Shown here one piece after another: positions 36,265-49,692 of a DNA stretch of 64,000 nt (position 1 is its first letter; the number at the start of each line of letters is the position of its first letter). The position numbers were made by a program, and so were the translations under genes. The notes under the pieces are model-generated. The model searched no databases. It was not told the origin of the DNA and worked only from the letters and a program-made list of their open reading frames with translations. This DNA comes from Terfezia claveryi (Eukaryota; Ascomycota; Pezizomycetes; Pezizales; Pezizaceae): contig WHUX01000209.1 of the NCBI GenBank assembly GCA_015179025.1, positions 27,300 through 91,299 of the forward strand, given 5' to 3'.

Positions 36265-36822
36265 CACTTAAAACCCGAACTCATTGTCCGACAACTTTTT
36301 CTTCCTTCAGGCTGACAGCAACATACCGCATCGACCCAGCACAACACCTGAAAACTTTTCTGCCAGCTCTATCTCACCACAAACTTCTCACCTTGTGCAC
36401 TTGGAGGAAAGGGTCTTTGTGGTCAAAACAAGTTGGTGATCGCTTCACACTTGCTCGCAATAAGAGAGGGAACAGAAGGGAGAAACAAAATTCATTAAAA
36501 GCAGAAACCCCCTGGGCAGTCTCGCTTCTTGGAGTGAATATAATTCAGCTACCTGATCACGCCTTTGTCTAGACTTGAGCAATTTCTTGTTTTTTCTTTA
36601 CTTTGCCTCTTCAGAAGTGAACATAGCTAGATACCATCGAAAATCCTTATACAAAAGACGAAAAGAAAAAAAGCAAGAGAAAAGAAAGAGACAAAACGCA
36701 GAAAGGAGGAAAAGGAACTCCCACACTTTGGCTAGAAGCTGCGTGTAGTTGCGTTTCTCATCGCCTACACGCGTTTTAACAGTCATTGAATTATTGTCAT
36801 AATCGACACAATTTTCTCAGGA

Positions 36823-39232
36823 ATGTCTAGCCTCGCCCCACCTTCTGAGGTAGCTGAAGACTATAAGTCTTCCTTAGAGGATTTGGCTTTCAATTCCAGA
36901 TTGGAGATTAGCAATCTCACGGTGATTGCGAAGGAGAATATTCACGCAGCCCAGGCTATAGCGAGGGTCATAGAAGAACACATAGACAAAGTAAGTGGCA
37001 GCAGATTTCTAGTTGTCTTCGGAAGGTGTCGAAGTCTAGTCAATACTTTAATATTTCAGTCTCGTTTTGCCTATACCTCTATATACTGACCAAGTGGTAC
37101 CCAGACTGCGCCTGCTCGAAAGCTCCCCGCACTATACCTTCTCGACTCCATAGTGAAAAATGTTGGAACACCTTATACCCTTTTCTTTGGCAGAAATTTA
37201 TATCGAACTTTTATGGATGCATATACCCTTGTGGATCAACTGATTAGGAAGAAGTTGGAGGAAATGCTGCATACCTGGAAACAGCCAGTACCGGGATCTT
37301 CATCCTCTGCTCCTGTGTTTCCTTCTGAGGTCACACGCAAAATTGAGGCCGCTTTGATAAAGGCGAGAACCGCAGCCGTTCAGCTTCAGCAAAAACAAAT
37401 GAGGCAACAGCAAGACAGGATGAACTTTAGCCGTGGACAAACACAAACCCCACAGCCACCCTATAGGACCCCGCCCCAGCCAGCTCCAGCTACTCTGGCA
37501 TATCCCCATCATGCTCCACAGCTAGCATTTGACTTTGGGAGAAACTGTGCAGATGGTTTCAGCCGAAACACGGTGCGTAATTGATACTTTCATCGATTCC
37601 CATCCTTACGTGCAAATTCTTATACTTGCCATGGTGAATATAGCCCATCATCCACCAGCCTAGTGTCCATAATATATACAATCAGCCCTTGAACATCCAG
37701 CAGCAGCAGCAGCCACTAGGAGGCCTCCCTATAATGGCCGGTAGTCCCACTAGTGTAGAAACATTACATAGTGATATAACCAGCCTAATTGAGACTGCAA
37801 AAAAACGTTTTGCTGAAAACCCCTTTGATGAAGAGGGGCAGAAAAGACTGAAGGCACTCTTAGATCTCCAGGCCATAATCCAATCCCAGCAGCTGGCACC
37901 CACACAGCTAGCCATGGTTAAAGATCAGCTTTATAAGCTGGCAAATCCAAGTCCCCCGCCCCCACCGGTTCCTATGTCGCAACTTCCTCCTACTCCGGTA
38001 TCTATGCCTTCGCAGCAGAGTCTGGCACAATTGCTGGCCGCACAGTTGCAGGTTTTGGTACCAACTACTCCACCGGCACCCATTCCCCAGATTCCACAGA
38101 TCATTCCACAACCAACTCCTGCATCACCGCCTGTGCCTCCTATCAACGATGCCGCATCCTTGTTTGCCTCTCTGCAATCCGCCGGTCTGCTTTCTGGGTT
38201 AGGAGGGCTTGCAGGTGGATTTACTGTTCCACTTCCACCGCCCCCGCCCGTGGTACCTCAGAGCTCAATATTACGTAGCATTGTTCCAACACCGGCGGTG
38301 CCAACCCCTCCACCAGCAACAGCGGCTAGCAAGTGGAAGTCAATTGATGTCGAGCTGAATACAGCGTCGTTGAAAGCGTACGCATTCCCACAATTTTCAA
38401 TGCATCATTTTATGACTAACGATTGCCTTAGTCCTCGCCCTCACCTTATCCCGCTTCTATATGAAGCCCTTCCAAACCAATGCTCTTCGTGCGCAAGGCG
38501 CTTTACCGACAATAAGCAGGGTAAAGCCGAAAAGGCATCCCATCTAGATTGGCATTTCAGGGTCCACCAGCGTATGACTGAGTCTTCAAAGCGTGGCCAA
38601 AACCGCAGCTGGTATGTCGGTGAAGAGGACTGGATCAGGTCAACTGACGAGCTTGATACTACCTCCCAGCCAAGTGGCACTGCGACGTCCATGCAACGCT
38701 CTTCTACGGGGACAAACAATACTACTGGGGGGAGTGCGACTGTAGCAGAGTCCCTGGAGGCAAGGAAAAAGGCTGCCAAGGAGCAATACATTCCTGTACC
38801 AAATGACCCAATATCTTCGAACATGACTTGCCCAATATGCAAGGAGAAGTTTGATACAAGCTGGCACGCTGATGCGGAGGAATGGGTGTGGATGGACGCG
38901 ATGAAGGTGGGGCAAAAGGTGTATCATGCTAGCTGTTACACCGAGTCAGGAGGGCCTGGGAAGGGTGGGGATGCAAAGCCGAGCACCGGAGCCGGGAAAT
39001 CTAGTAGAGATATAACACCAGATCTGAATTTTGGCGATATTGCGGCGATTTTGAAAAATGTGAAGCGGAAGGCAGAGGTATGTTGCCAAATCTCCGGATA
39101 TTAACATCTCGCTACTCTTATATTCATATATTTTGTTCCTTAGTTAACGTTCACCTACTTACTTCTTAGGAATTGAACATTCAGGACTCTGTCGATGCAA
39201 ATGTTCGTGTCAAAGTCAAGCGCGAGACTTAG
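36823..39232 (+). CDS. PCF11: Pcf11, mRNA 3'-end cleavage and polyadenylation factor (CF IA)
   Basis: Pcf11 bridges the RNA polymerase II C-terminal domain and the cleavage machinery and promotes termination. Exons 36823-36990, 37105-37572, 37686-39077 and 39170-39232 give 696 residues. The CTD-interaction domain fills residues 5-135: EDYKSSLEDLAFNSRLEI, then KLPALYLLDSIVKNVG and RTFMDAYTLVD. A Gln-rich segment follows, then a Pro-rich linker. Two C-terminal zinc fingers are CSSCARRFTDN...HLDWHFRVH and CPICKEKFDTSW...YHASC, flanking the Clp1-binding type region (WYVGEEDWI). The last exon encodes a basic tail VKVKRET. Start choice: first ATG before the CID helix, preceded by AGGA. Confidence 0.93.
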
Positions 39233-40060
39233 CGAATTACGATTGCTCTCTGATCAGTAATCAGCCAGATCTGATGCATCGGTGTCACTCAATGGTTCTG
39301 TAGATTCGGTTTACGATATTGGGGGTGTATACTGCGCCCATTGTCAGCGCAAGTTGTGTGAGGATTTTGGGGGCGAACTCAGGCGTTTCGTGTTTTCTCC
39401 ATACAAAAGTCAGTACGTCAGAAAATTGTAGGATAGTTGATTAAGACAAGGAAAGGTACGGTTGATGCTGGACATGACCATGGCAGTTACGGATTACGGA
39501 AACCGGTATGGTGCCAGGTTGTGAGGAAGGGTACCTATCAGCTGTGGGGGGTATAGTTGATTGAAAAGAAACTGAAATCGACTGTCCCCTTTTCCTTGTC
39601 TTTTTACTATTTGTAGCTGTATAATATTCTTGGTTTTTCTTTTCTTGGTTTTTATTTTCCTTTTTTTTTTTTTTGTTTGCATGGGCTTGGGCCTGGATGG
39701 CGTCGTTTTATCAATCTCCTTTTTATTTGTAACCAGAGATATCTTTCGTTACTTTTTTTCCCGCATATTTTCGCTTCAGATAAATGGTTAATGAGTTGAG
39801 TATAAATAAGAGCTTCAGTATTCCATACAAAAACATAGTCTTCCCTATGAGCTCGTTCTAAACTACTACCAACTTGAAGGGAATTATCTGTCACATCAGG
39901 GTAAGATCGATCTGACACCTGTAACCCAAAAGAATTAATGAGATTGATCTAGTCGATAGTCATAGTACTAGTGTTCATAAGAGTTTTGTCCCGATGATGA
40001 GACTAGTTCATATGAAAACAAGGTTCATTTGAAATAGCCCTCTCGACTGCATCATACACT

Positions 40061-41033
40061 CAAAAAACCTTGCTATACCGGACCTCGCTATAGCGCTATA
40101 GCGGATCCCTTGGTATACCGGACGGCTCAGGTCAAAATTTTCCATTTTCAACCATTTACAGTAGGTGAGGCATCTACTTGCTATACCGGATAACCGTACC
40201 GGATGGGCTGGTAAGGGGTTACAGGGATTGTTATAGGGATTATTACAGGTAGGTACCGCATCCACTGGTGTATTGTCAGTTTAAAGACAAGGGTCGAGCT
40301 TATACAGTAAAGTAGTCTGGTTGGCACAAACAGTAAAGGTGATATCCAAGACACGCTCACTGAGGTATAACTGACAAGGATCGTTATACACCAGTGGAAA
40401 TGTAATTGCTATAACGGAATGGTAACAGTAGTAAGGCCTCAAAACAGCAAAATAGCATAGAAAGAATACAAAATAGCGCAACCACGAAATGGAACAGCTA
40501 TAGAACAAAACAGTAGAACATAATCCACACTTATAGACGTTGAGATGAAGATACTACCGGTAGAAACCAATCAGTAATAATAAAGACGCTGAACACGTGT
40601 CTCATGCATATTGCCAGTAAGAGCTTGCTCAAGATGATAGCTAACATCAAAGATATTAAGATGGGGCTTTCCTCCAGGAAGTTCTGAAACTGTAAGAGCT
40701 TCCAAATGCCGAATAAGCTCAGTAAGGTGAGAGCGTGCTTGAGCAGTTGTAATTGGAGGTATACCTCTTCAATGTTAATGACCTCTGGAGATATAGTAGT
40801 ATTCACTCCATCTTCATTATAGTCAAGATACTCTTCAACTAATTTTCAACTAGAGTATTTACTTGTTGAGAGTTGGTTCCGGTGGTGATAAGCAAGCTCA
40901 TGGAACGGTTGTATAGGTAAGGTAAACAATCTCTGCAAGCAAGAACGGACCCAACGCTATTTGCTATAACGGATATTAGCTATACCGGACAGATTACAAC
41001 GGATTTATGCAGTCCGGTATAGCAAGGTTTGAG
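40061..41033 (-). mobile_element. Non-autonomous pogo/Tigger-like DNA transposon remnant
   Basis: Perfect 16-bp terminal inverted repeats CCTTGCTATACCGGAC lie at 40068-40083 and, inverted, at 41012-41027. Subterminal copies of CTATACCGGA/CTATAACGGA occur near 40112, 40180, 40962 and 40971. TIRs of the CTATAACGG type are common in fungal pogo-like (Tc1/mariner superfamily) elements. On the minus strand, broken frames between about 40860 and 40580 read LVEEYLDYNEDGVNTTISPE and, after a frameshift, PPITTAQARSHLTELIRHLE. That resembles the C-terminal tail of fungal pogo transposases; the DDE domain is gone. Target duplication not certain. Confidence 0.65.
40304..40338 (+). repeat. TAGTCTGG micro-insert inside the pogo-like element, 17 bp, 9-bp duplication
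   Basis: ACAGTAAAG at 40304-40312 and again at 40330-40338 flanks TAGTCTGGTTGGCACAA at 40313-40329. It sits inside the pogo-like element, so it is younger than that element. Confidence 0.85.
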
Positions 41034-41243
41034 ACGTTATATATATACAGCTTGGGTCTATGAATGTATTACTAAGCAAAGACTTGAGAAACCTGCAAAT
41101 AACGAGAGTTTCTAATTTTTCTATGCAATTTCTGGCGCGACCGGAGCTTATATCGAGATGTTTCTAGACTAGGTATGCCGCCTGCGAGCGGCCCAGAATA
41201 TATACCGAGATAGAACTGCTTTTCCGGCCCCTTTTTGGGGGAT

Positions 41244-41278
41244 CTTTTTTTCTATGTAGTCTGGTTGGCTTTTTTTCT
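41244..41278 (+). repeat. TAGTCTGG micro-insert, 12 bp, 10-bp duplication
   Basis: CTTTTTTTCT at 41244-41253 and 41269-41278 flanks ATG plus TAGTCTGGTTGG (41257-41268). As in the 34254 copy, three bases separate the constant end from its repeat. The T-rich repeat makes this one slightly weaker. Confidence 0.65.
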
Positions 41279-41477
41279 GGACACAGTTACAGCTTTATCC
41301 TCTTTTAACTCCCAGTTGCCTTCAGTACATAGCCCGCGCTGGCTTGCCTGCACCATTCAATGCACCCGGGATTCCGCCTCGTCATACCTCCTTGTAGGAG
41401 GTACTGAGTTATTTTTTATTTTTTTGAAAAAAAAAAATTGACTTTGTATACAGAGATCTCTGACAAACATATGATGA

Positions 41478-41880
41478 AGTATGCTTATAACCAATATATT
41501 CCTATACCTAGAGAAACGGAAATAAAGGCCGAGCGAGCAAGGAAAGGTTACAAAATGGTATGATAAATACCAGATATCCAAATAACAAGTATGATAATAT
41601 TAATTTTGAGCTTGTTGGGTAAATAGTATTAAGTGTTAGATTCAACTCTTACGTTGCTTCATGAGATCGTGCGGGGGTTATTTCTTATCGATATACAGTA
41701 CATACCCAATATGGTAAGGCGCTTCTCTTGTTACAAGCATATGTATGGTGACTAAGCAAAAAAAATAAGAATATTCGATCATAGTAACAAAGATATGCCT
41801 ATTTACGTGTGGGACTGCCGAAGGTATGCTTGTAACCAATATATGCTTTATATCTGATATGCTTGTAACGAGAGTTCTCT
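41478..41880. repeat. Diverged copies of an ATATGCTTGTAACCAATATAT-type unit
   Basis: Similar AT-rich words occur at about 41479 (TATGCTTATAACCAATATAT), inverted near 41726, at about 41824 (TATGCTTGTAACCAATATAT) and at about 41859 (ATATGCTTGTAAC). The spacing is irregular. They may be remains of a larger decayed repeat. Confidence 0.45.
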
Positions 41881-42072
41881 GTAAAAGGGAAAAAAGATGA
41901 AGTGAGGCAGTCATATAAGGGTAATACGCAAGCCTGCCAAACTACGAAAGATCAATAAACAATCCATAACCGTGAAGTCTCTGTTCTTTATTTGCCCCTC
42001 TCTCCTATTCCGAGAGTCAAGTTCTCGCGGAATCAAAGCAAAAGCAATAACTTGACTGGCCTGTATCCCAAA

Positions 42073-45010
42073 TTAAAACCTCGTTTGCAAAATCTTCTTC
42101 CTCCCCTCCATCTCCTTCTCATACCCATCCACCCTCTCCTGACTCCCCCCAATCTTCTTCCCCAAATAATCCATCCTCCTTCCGGCATCCTTGGCCCCCC
42201 CACAAGTTGCCAATACCGCCAACTCCTCCTCCCACCTTTTCATATATCCCTCCTCAATCTTCACCAACACATTTAGCACTGCCAACTCCATCTTCGCCTT
42301 CAACACCTCGTCCTCGAGTAACTTCCTAAACGCAGCTTTATAGACCGGCCTCCCCGGGCGGATGGCATATGGCCGCCCCGAGCCCGAGGGGTGGGTGAGG
42401 ATAGTTATCAGATCTGAATGTGCGAGAGATTGCAGACTCTCTTCTCCTGTGCTAGGAGACTTGAACAATGGATGGAGAAGAATAGAGTTGTAGTTTATGC
42501 TTCCTGACTCGACGTCTTTGGGGTTATTGGGAGTATTTACACTCGGATTGGTTGGTGCAGGGGGAGATCCTGCGTTAGCGGCGTCGAGGAGTGTGATTAG
42601 GTACCACGCTTGCTCGGTGCTCCATTTCCGGGGGGATTTTGGGTCGTTGTGTTGCTGATCGGGTGAGAGGTAGAGTTTATTGATCTCCACGGCGGAGGCG
42701 GAGACGATTTGGCTAACTGCTAATCTTGGGCCCTCTCCAGAACGGATTCGGGTAGCGAGAGCTTCCAGGTCGGTAAGGCGCCCCCCAAGAATAGCGATTG
42801 ATGCGTCGAGTTCTTCTTCTAGCAGGGGAGCGTTTTTGCGTGCCAATTCAGTAGAATTGAAAGAGCCGTCAGAGGGCGGCGAAGATTTCTGTGCCTTCTC
42901 AGTTGTGTCTTCAGCAAGTGCATTCAACACAAACGTCTTTGCTGACTGCGCAGATGCATCTCCCAACAACACAGATCTAAAGACCCTATCCGGGAGGGAC
43001 TTCGAAAGAGATTTTGAAAACGAAACATCATTGGTTAAAAATATCACATGCGCCACACTCGCACTAACAAGCAGTGCCGCCCACGAAGCAAGGCGGTCGT
43101 AAATTATCGTTCCCTCTGGGGAATGCAAGAAGTTATCAATGACAACCACTGGTCTCTTCTCTGGGTGTGCAGAGAGGTATTCTTCATCACTGAGATTCGC
43201 ATCTTTATCTAATGCATCCCTATCCTGAAGCGCGATTTCCCTCAATGCTGTCCCAGCATTCTGTAGGATTTTCGAAAATTGTAGCTCCATCGTTTGGCTA
43301 AACCCCGCACTAGTACCAATAGTCCCCTGGGCCGCCAGATCCGCGAGACTAGAAATTGTATTCATCCAGCTAAAAACAGGTCTATATCCAACTTGCTGCG
43401 CCACAGAAGCAATTGTCGCGGTATCCCCATGTGCCTCTGTAATAGGCTCGCAGTCAATAATGAGCACGTTCTTCCGCGGAGGAAGGACATGGTCTAGAAC
43501 AAGCTCTCGTTTTCCAGAGCCCCGCGGCCCTTGGACAATGATGAACGTTTCGCTGGTGTCGAGAAGCCAGGATCTAAGGGTCTCGATTGTAGAGGAGCGC
43601 TCAGACAGTAAAAGGGGGTTTGCATCGGGGGTGGGACGACGGTTGAAGGGGAAAATAGAGGTATGGCGAGAGACCCATTTGAAAGGTTCGTACTCGCTAA
43701 GGGAGAGTGCGCCGGTAACTTTGGCTTTTATGAACCATGTTCGGATGCTATTGTTGGGTAACGGATCAGCAGGTATGCTCACGAAATAATATGATAAAGT
43801 TCAGGGTAACGCATACGGGTCAAATATGGCAACGGTGATAGTGGCAATGATAGCAGCCAATGCGGGTATGACTATAATTAACGTCAGTTTCTCTGCCCAA
43901 TCCCCAAAAAGTAAAATGGTTGACCCCACCGATTCTTGGATGACTGAAAATCCAATCCCTCAACCAATGCACCTTCGCTGTCCTTTCATACTGCACTCTC
44001 AATACCGTCGGTACTACTGCCTTCTCTGCCTCCCCACCAGCGATGCTAACCTCCCCATCCACTTCCCCACTTCCTTCCGTCCCTATCCTCGCCCCCGATA
44101 GCTCCGCAAATCCTGCTCTATGCAAGCAACACCTCGCCGCGCTCGCACTCCTCACACTCAAAAACTGCACCACCGCCCACCCCTGAACCCCCTTCCCTTC
44201 TCCTGGCTGTCTCACAATCTCCGAAATCTTCCCAAACCTCCTAAAAAGACTATACAAACTCTCCTCACTCAATTCCGGGCCAGAAACGAATTCCACTTTC
44301 AACCTCGCGGATGGGAAGCGATAGAGATCTTCTGTCCAAGGGATGCCCTGAACGAGGTAGGCTCGCAAAGGGCGTAATGGGGCAAACAATGGCCGAATTT
44401 GCAAGTTGTGGAGGTGTGATTGAATTGAGGATTCGATTTCTCGGGGAGTTGTCACAGAGGGGTCATAGGCGAATTTGACGTAGGCACCGCCATCTTTTGG
44501 CCGGGGGTACACGGAAAGAAGCTTGAATCCTTCAAGGTTAGGAGGGATGTAGTTTCGAATACTGGAATCTGGCGAGTATGGAGTAAGTCTAAGGACGGCG
44601 TTTCGAAAATCCAAAGAAAATGTTTTGAGGGGGAAGATATCTGCACAAGCACAGTTCTAATCAGTACCTCTTGCTGTCTAACCAGTCGGGTGGGGAAAGG
44701 GCCACAGACTATCAAAGAACAACAATCTCTCATTCTCTTCCAACGCAATAAATCCCGTAGTATCCGGATTTGCCGTATTACTCTTCGCCTGTAACTTCTC
44801 TAGAATAGTCAAAGGCTTCTCGAGCTTCGCCGCTAATCTCCCATGGCCAGGCCCTGCCCTAGTGGACCCTAGCCGTTGAGCAGATATTTGCGCAGTATAA
44901 TCTATATTTGGCCTGAATCTATACTGTAATAGTAACGTTGAAAGAATAGCATTTGAGCGCAGAATTGGCACGCAAGGCCGGCGGAAAACCTGAGTTGATA
45001 GCAGGTTCAT
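42073..45010 (-). CDS. YME2: Yme2-type mitochondrial inner-membrane protein (RRM + NTPase)
   Basis: Yme2 (Rna12) is an inner-membrane protein tied to mitochondrial DNA maintenance. Exons 45010-44683, 44640-43930, 43871-43817 and 43747-42073 join to 922 residues. A basic, mitochondrial-presequence-like N terminus (MNLLSTQVFRRPCVPILRSN) is followed by the RRM-like region LKVEFVSGPELSEESLYSLF. The single membrane segment is encoded by a 55-nt exon (VIPALAAIIATITVAIF). Then comes the NTPase domain with Walker A GPRGSGK and FDPIRTWFIKAKV at its border. The C terminus is helical and charged. An apparent ATG at 43782 is inside the last intron and is not a start. The gene is tandem with RVB2. Confidence 0.9.
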
Positions 45011-45285
45011 TAGAGCCCTTGCTCAATAATGCCCTGCGATGGGCTTAGGATGTTGAGTTGAATAGCTTCGGGATGCTTGGTTGCAATTCTGGAGTATGAC
45101 GAAAGTGAGGTACTAAAGGAACAAGAATCCATTTACACAGAACAACGACACAGTAGTAAAGTAAGATTGGCTCAATTCCTTTTGCAGCGTAAACTTCGTA
45201 CGCCAAAGGTCTGCACGATAACAACACTACACCCGTGCATTACATGGTCCATTAAGTAAAAACTCCCTCGCATCCCATTCACGGT

Positions 45286-46978
<1,693 letters not shown>

Positions 46979-47278
46979 GTCAAGTGGGTATTAAGATGAT
47001 GCTATGCTATGGGAAGATGAATTTTGTTGCGTTGTGAGGCCGGTTTGGAAGTGTAGGAAGAATGTTTAGAATGTTGATGCAGGCTTCGGTAGTTGCGCAA
47101 AAAAAAGTTGTCACATGAATTTCCATATCTATTGTACAATAAACCCATAACCTTATCATATATGTGCACAACAGCAGCCAATTGACACCCCAGTTCGAAG
47201 GAAATCAATTGAAGGAGGTCTTCTTTGTTTCACTCTTTACATTTCAAAATACCTCAAATACCCATTTAAGAACTTACA

Positions 47279-48004
47279 ATGTCCCTCTGGCCGTGGAGCA
47301 GCTCCCCCACCCCACCATCTCATGGCCAATCCGCAACTCCACCACCCTCACCACCCAATGAACCTACGCCAGCCATAGAACCCGCTCTCACTGAGCAATC
47401 CAAACGCAGACCAACCCGAGACGAACTCGCCGACCTCGAATTCCGTCAACTCCTCATCCAATTCAATGACCCCACCAGCAACAGCACCGTTGAGGACCCT
47501 CCCGCAGCTTGTCCCAACGCCCCCGGTACCATAACCTCCCCCCCCTCGTTCTCCGCTACGGACCGAGAGCGTATTGCTGCCGCAAAAAAAGCTGAGGAGG
47601 AATACGAGTCCACCTTCCCTACTGAAATGAACTGCCTCCATGCATTTGATCAAGTCTGGTACTGCTACAGCCTTGGAGGGCAATTCTTAAATGGTGCGTA
47701 TACCACCCACAATAAGAAAATCTTAATACTAATTACCTCCTTAGTTTACCGCTATGGCTCCCTTCGCGACTGCTCCATCCAATCCGCCGACTGGCGCTTT
47801 TGCATGCGGACAAAAGTCTACGGTGAGACCACTCGGCGAGCCATGATCCTGCAACACTACAAGCAGAAGGCGGCAAAATACAAGCAGGGCCTGAGTAGTG
47901 AGGATATATGGTCGACACGGACTTCGCCAGTGGAAGATGTATTTACAGGGTGGACGAAGGCCGAGGCAAGAGAAGATGGGGTACTGGTGTCAGAGCAGTC
48001 ATGA
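47279..48004 (+). CDS. DUF3128 / Emi1-like twin-CX9C protein
   Basis: Exons 47279-47693 and 47745-48004 join to 224 residues. The conserved domain reads MNCLHAFDQVWYCYSLGGQF, then VYRYGSLRDCSIQSADWRFC, containing two CX9C pairs (C-LHAFDQVWY-C and C-SIQSADWRF-C). It matches the Emi1/DUF3128 family; twin-CX9C proteins often fold in the mitochondrial intermembrane space. The first 110 residues are Pro/Ser-rich and variable. The intron (47694-47744, 51 nt) has no stop and is a multiple of three, so the frame reads straight through it; splicing restores GGQFLNVYRYG. Divergent from RVB2. Confidence 0.88.
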   Translation: MSLWPWSSSPTPPSHGQSATPPPSPPNEPTPAIEPALTEQSKRRPTRDELADLEFRQLLIQFNDPTSNSTVEDPPAACPNAPGTITSPPSFSATDRERIAAAKKAEEEYESTFPTEMNCLHAFDQVWYCYSLGGQFLNGAYTTHNKKILILITSLVYRYGSLRDCSIQSADWRFCMRTKVYGETTRRAMILQHYKQKAAKYKQGLSSEDIWSTRTSPVEDVFTGWTKAEAREDGVLVSEQS

Positions 48005-49692
48005 GGTGGCTGGCTTGTACCATAGTTTCTTTTTCTCGATAATTTCACCCTTCTGTATATCAGATTCTGAGTTAATTAGGGGGTAGTTCACCAGCTTGAG
48101 CCTATTAACGTTCAAGTATTCGAGCAGTCAGTTGTGAACAAAGGTATACAGGCAAACGACTGGCAGTACTGAAGGACTTAGCAAACGCAGGTAAAGTGCC
48201 CTGGCTATACTGAAATTGTATGAAGAGAGCCAATAAACTCAACTACAGCGAAACTAAATTGGCTATAGTAAATGAAGAGGTGGCTTGCGGAGCAAATACA
48301 GCAAGCATTGAGATACTTGTATATATTCAGCGCATATTAAGACAAGCAGAAAACACAAACTATATACAAATAAATTCGTGGATAGTGGTATTGTATTTTC
48401 TTCGCGGTTTGGAAATAACCTGCAAAAACTCCTATAGTGTCATCTCTGTAGGTCGTTGTCCTTCAGCCTTTCGAGCTTGACATACAGTATCTGCTATTTT
48501 TTGAAGGCAGTACGTCCGGTGAGGGCTTGAATATGCGGATGTCTCCGGACACTGTCACGGATATGCAGATAAGCTTTTGCATAGGCTTTAATTTTTCCGC
48601 GCTAACTAAATAGTAAACACAGAGTGCGCGTGGATGCAAATAAAACTAACCGCGCCTGGAGTAGAGCTACCGTAATTACATGAATTGGCTGTACTTTACA
48701 TGAATGTACAAGTACTCCTGCGTTTTTACAGCTGGTGGAGGTGTATCTCAAGCGCTTCTTTCTGGAGTCCTGCAGGAGCAAACTGATGTAGGTACATAGG
48801 TTGTGAGTTACGATAAGTATCACAACCGCAAAGCCTTTAGTAAATGCATAATCCTGAAGGCGATCTAAGATCTGATTTGGCCATAGGTTTGTTCACCATT
48901 CATACTCCTCGCAGTAAAGATCAGGCAGCTCAAAAACGAACTTGAAACCGCTGACATCAGTTTCTTAGGTAATGCAGGATGCGGAATCCATAGGCTTTTA
49001 GCAAGTAAAGCTGGCACGCCAGTGCTACCTGCTGATGATATTGACATATCTGTGTGTATGCGTACGGGCGTAGGTATATACCAAAGATTGTTGTTGTTGT
49101 CGTGAGGTCGGCTGCTGCAGCGTACACTCGAGCGTGAGCAAGCAAACAAACAAAATTCTAGCTCATCTAGAAACTTATCTTACTAGCCTATGCATTGCTT
49201 ATCTGCATATTCGTAGGGACGTCCGTTAGGAACATTCCCAGCCGGTCATGTGATATCTTGTATAGCGAACCTGCTATAGGAGAAAATAAATGGGTTTGAT
49301 CGTTATATCCAGGTTTGACTGAGATTCACAAATACTATGTAGGCGTAAACATAACTAATCATATGCACGGGATCCGGATTAGTATGGTGGATTAGCATCA
49401 AATCAAATTATTTCAGTAGTCTGATTTATCACCCCAAAGAAAGCCAGCTATGAAATGAGGAACATGAGAAACTAGAACCGAAAAGCTGCCAAATTAAACC
49501 TTAACCTCCATCCTTCAACTCATTTTTGATTCGTCCCAGTAAAAATATCCCTAGCTTTGCACCCCAAACCCAAGCAACCAGTGAGACAAAGGAAAAATTA
49601 TGACAAAAGGAAACTCATGCATTCACTCTTCTGAAAGTGCTCAGAAGCAAAAATCTACATTAACAAAGGAACTTCCAAAGAAAGGATGGAGT
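48005..49692. other. 1.7-kb gene-free region, possible transposon relic
   Basis: Between the Emi1-like gene and HSP70. Weak TIR-like ends (see 48196-49320) suggest a decayed element. Short open frames on both strands have no recognisable content. A TAGTCTGA word at 49416 lacks a clear flanking repeat. Confidence 0.5.
48196..49320. mobile_element. Possible highly degraded TIR element
   Basis: The left end near 48196 has GTGCCCTGGCTATACTGAAA. The right end, read inverted from 49320, has AGTCAAACCTGGATATAACG. They share CCTGGNTATANNG, similar to pogo-type TIRs. No transposase text was found. Confidence 0.3.

Larger units (their letters stand above)
35855..36822. other. GGC1/PCF11 divergent region with two micro-inserts
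   Basis: About 970 bp carrying both promoters and a purine-rich A/G tract at 36655-36715. Two micro-inserts (36157-36186 and 36221-36264) lie only 35 bp apart. Confidence 0.6.
39233..42072. other. 2.8-kb gene-free region, repeat-rich
   Basis: AT-rich region between PCF11 and YME2 3' ends. It holds poly-T (39660-39675), the pogo-like element (40061-41033), two micro-inserts (40304-40338, 41244-41278) and a cluster of related AT-rich segments (41478-41880). No intact gene was found. Confidence 0.65.

Noticed and set aside
43748..43782. ATG at 43782 as start of an independent ATPase gene
   Set aside because: It lies within the last YME2 intron; splicing from 43817 to 43747 restores FDPIRTWF and joins the RRM and NTPase parts.
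49416..49424. TAGTCTGAT word
   Set aside because: No flanking duplication and the match stops after seven bases.
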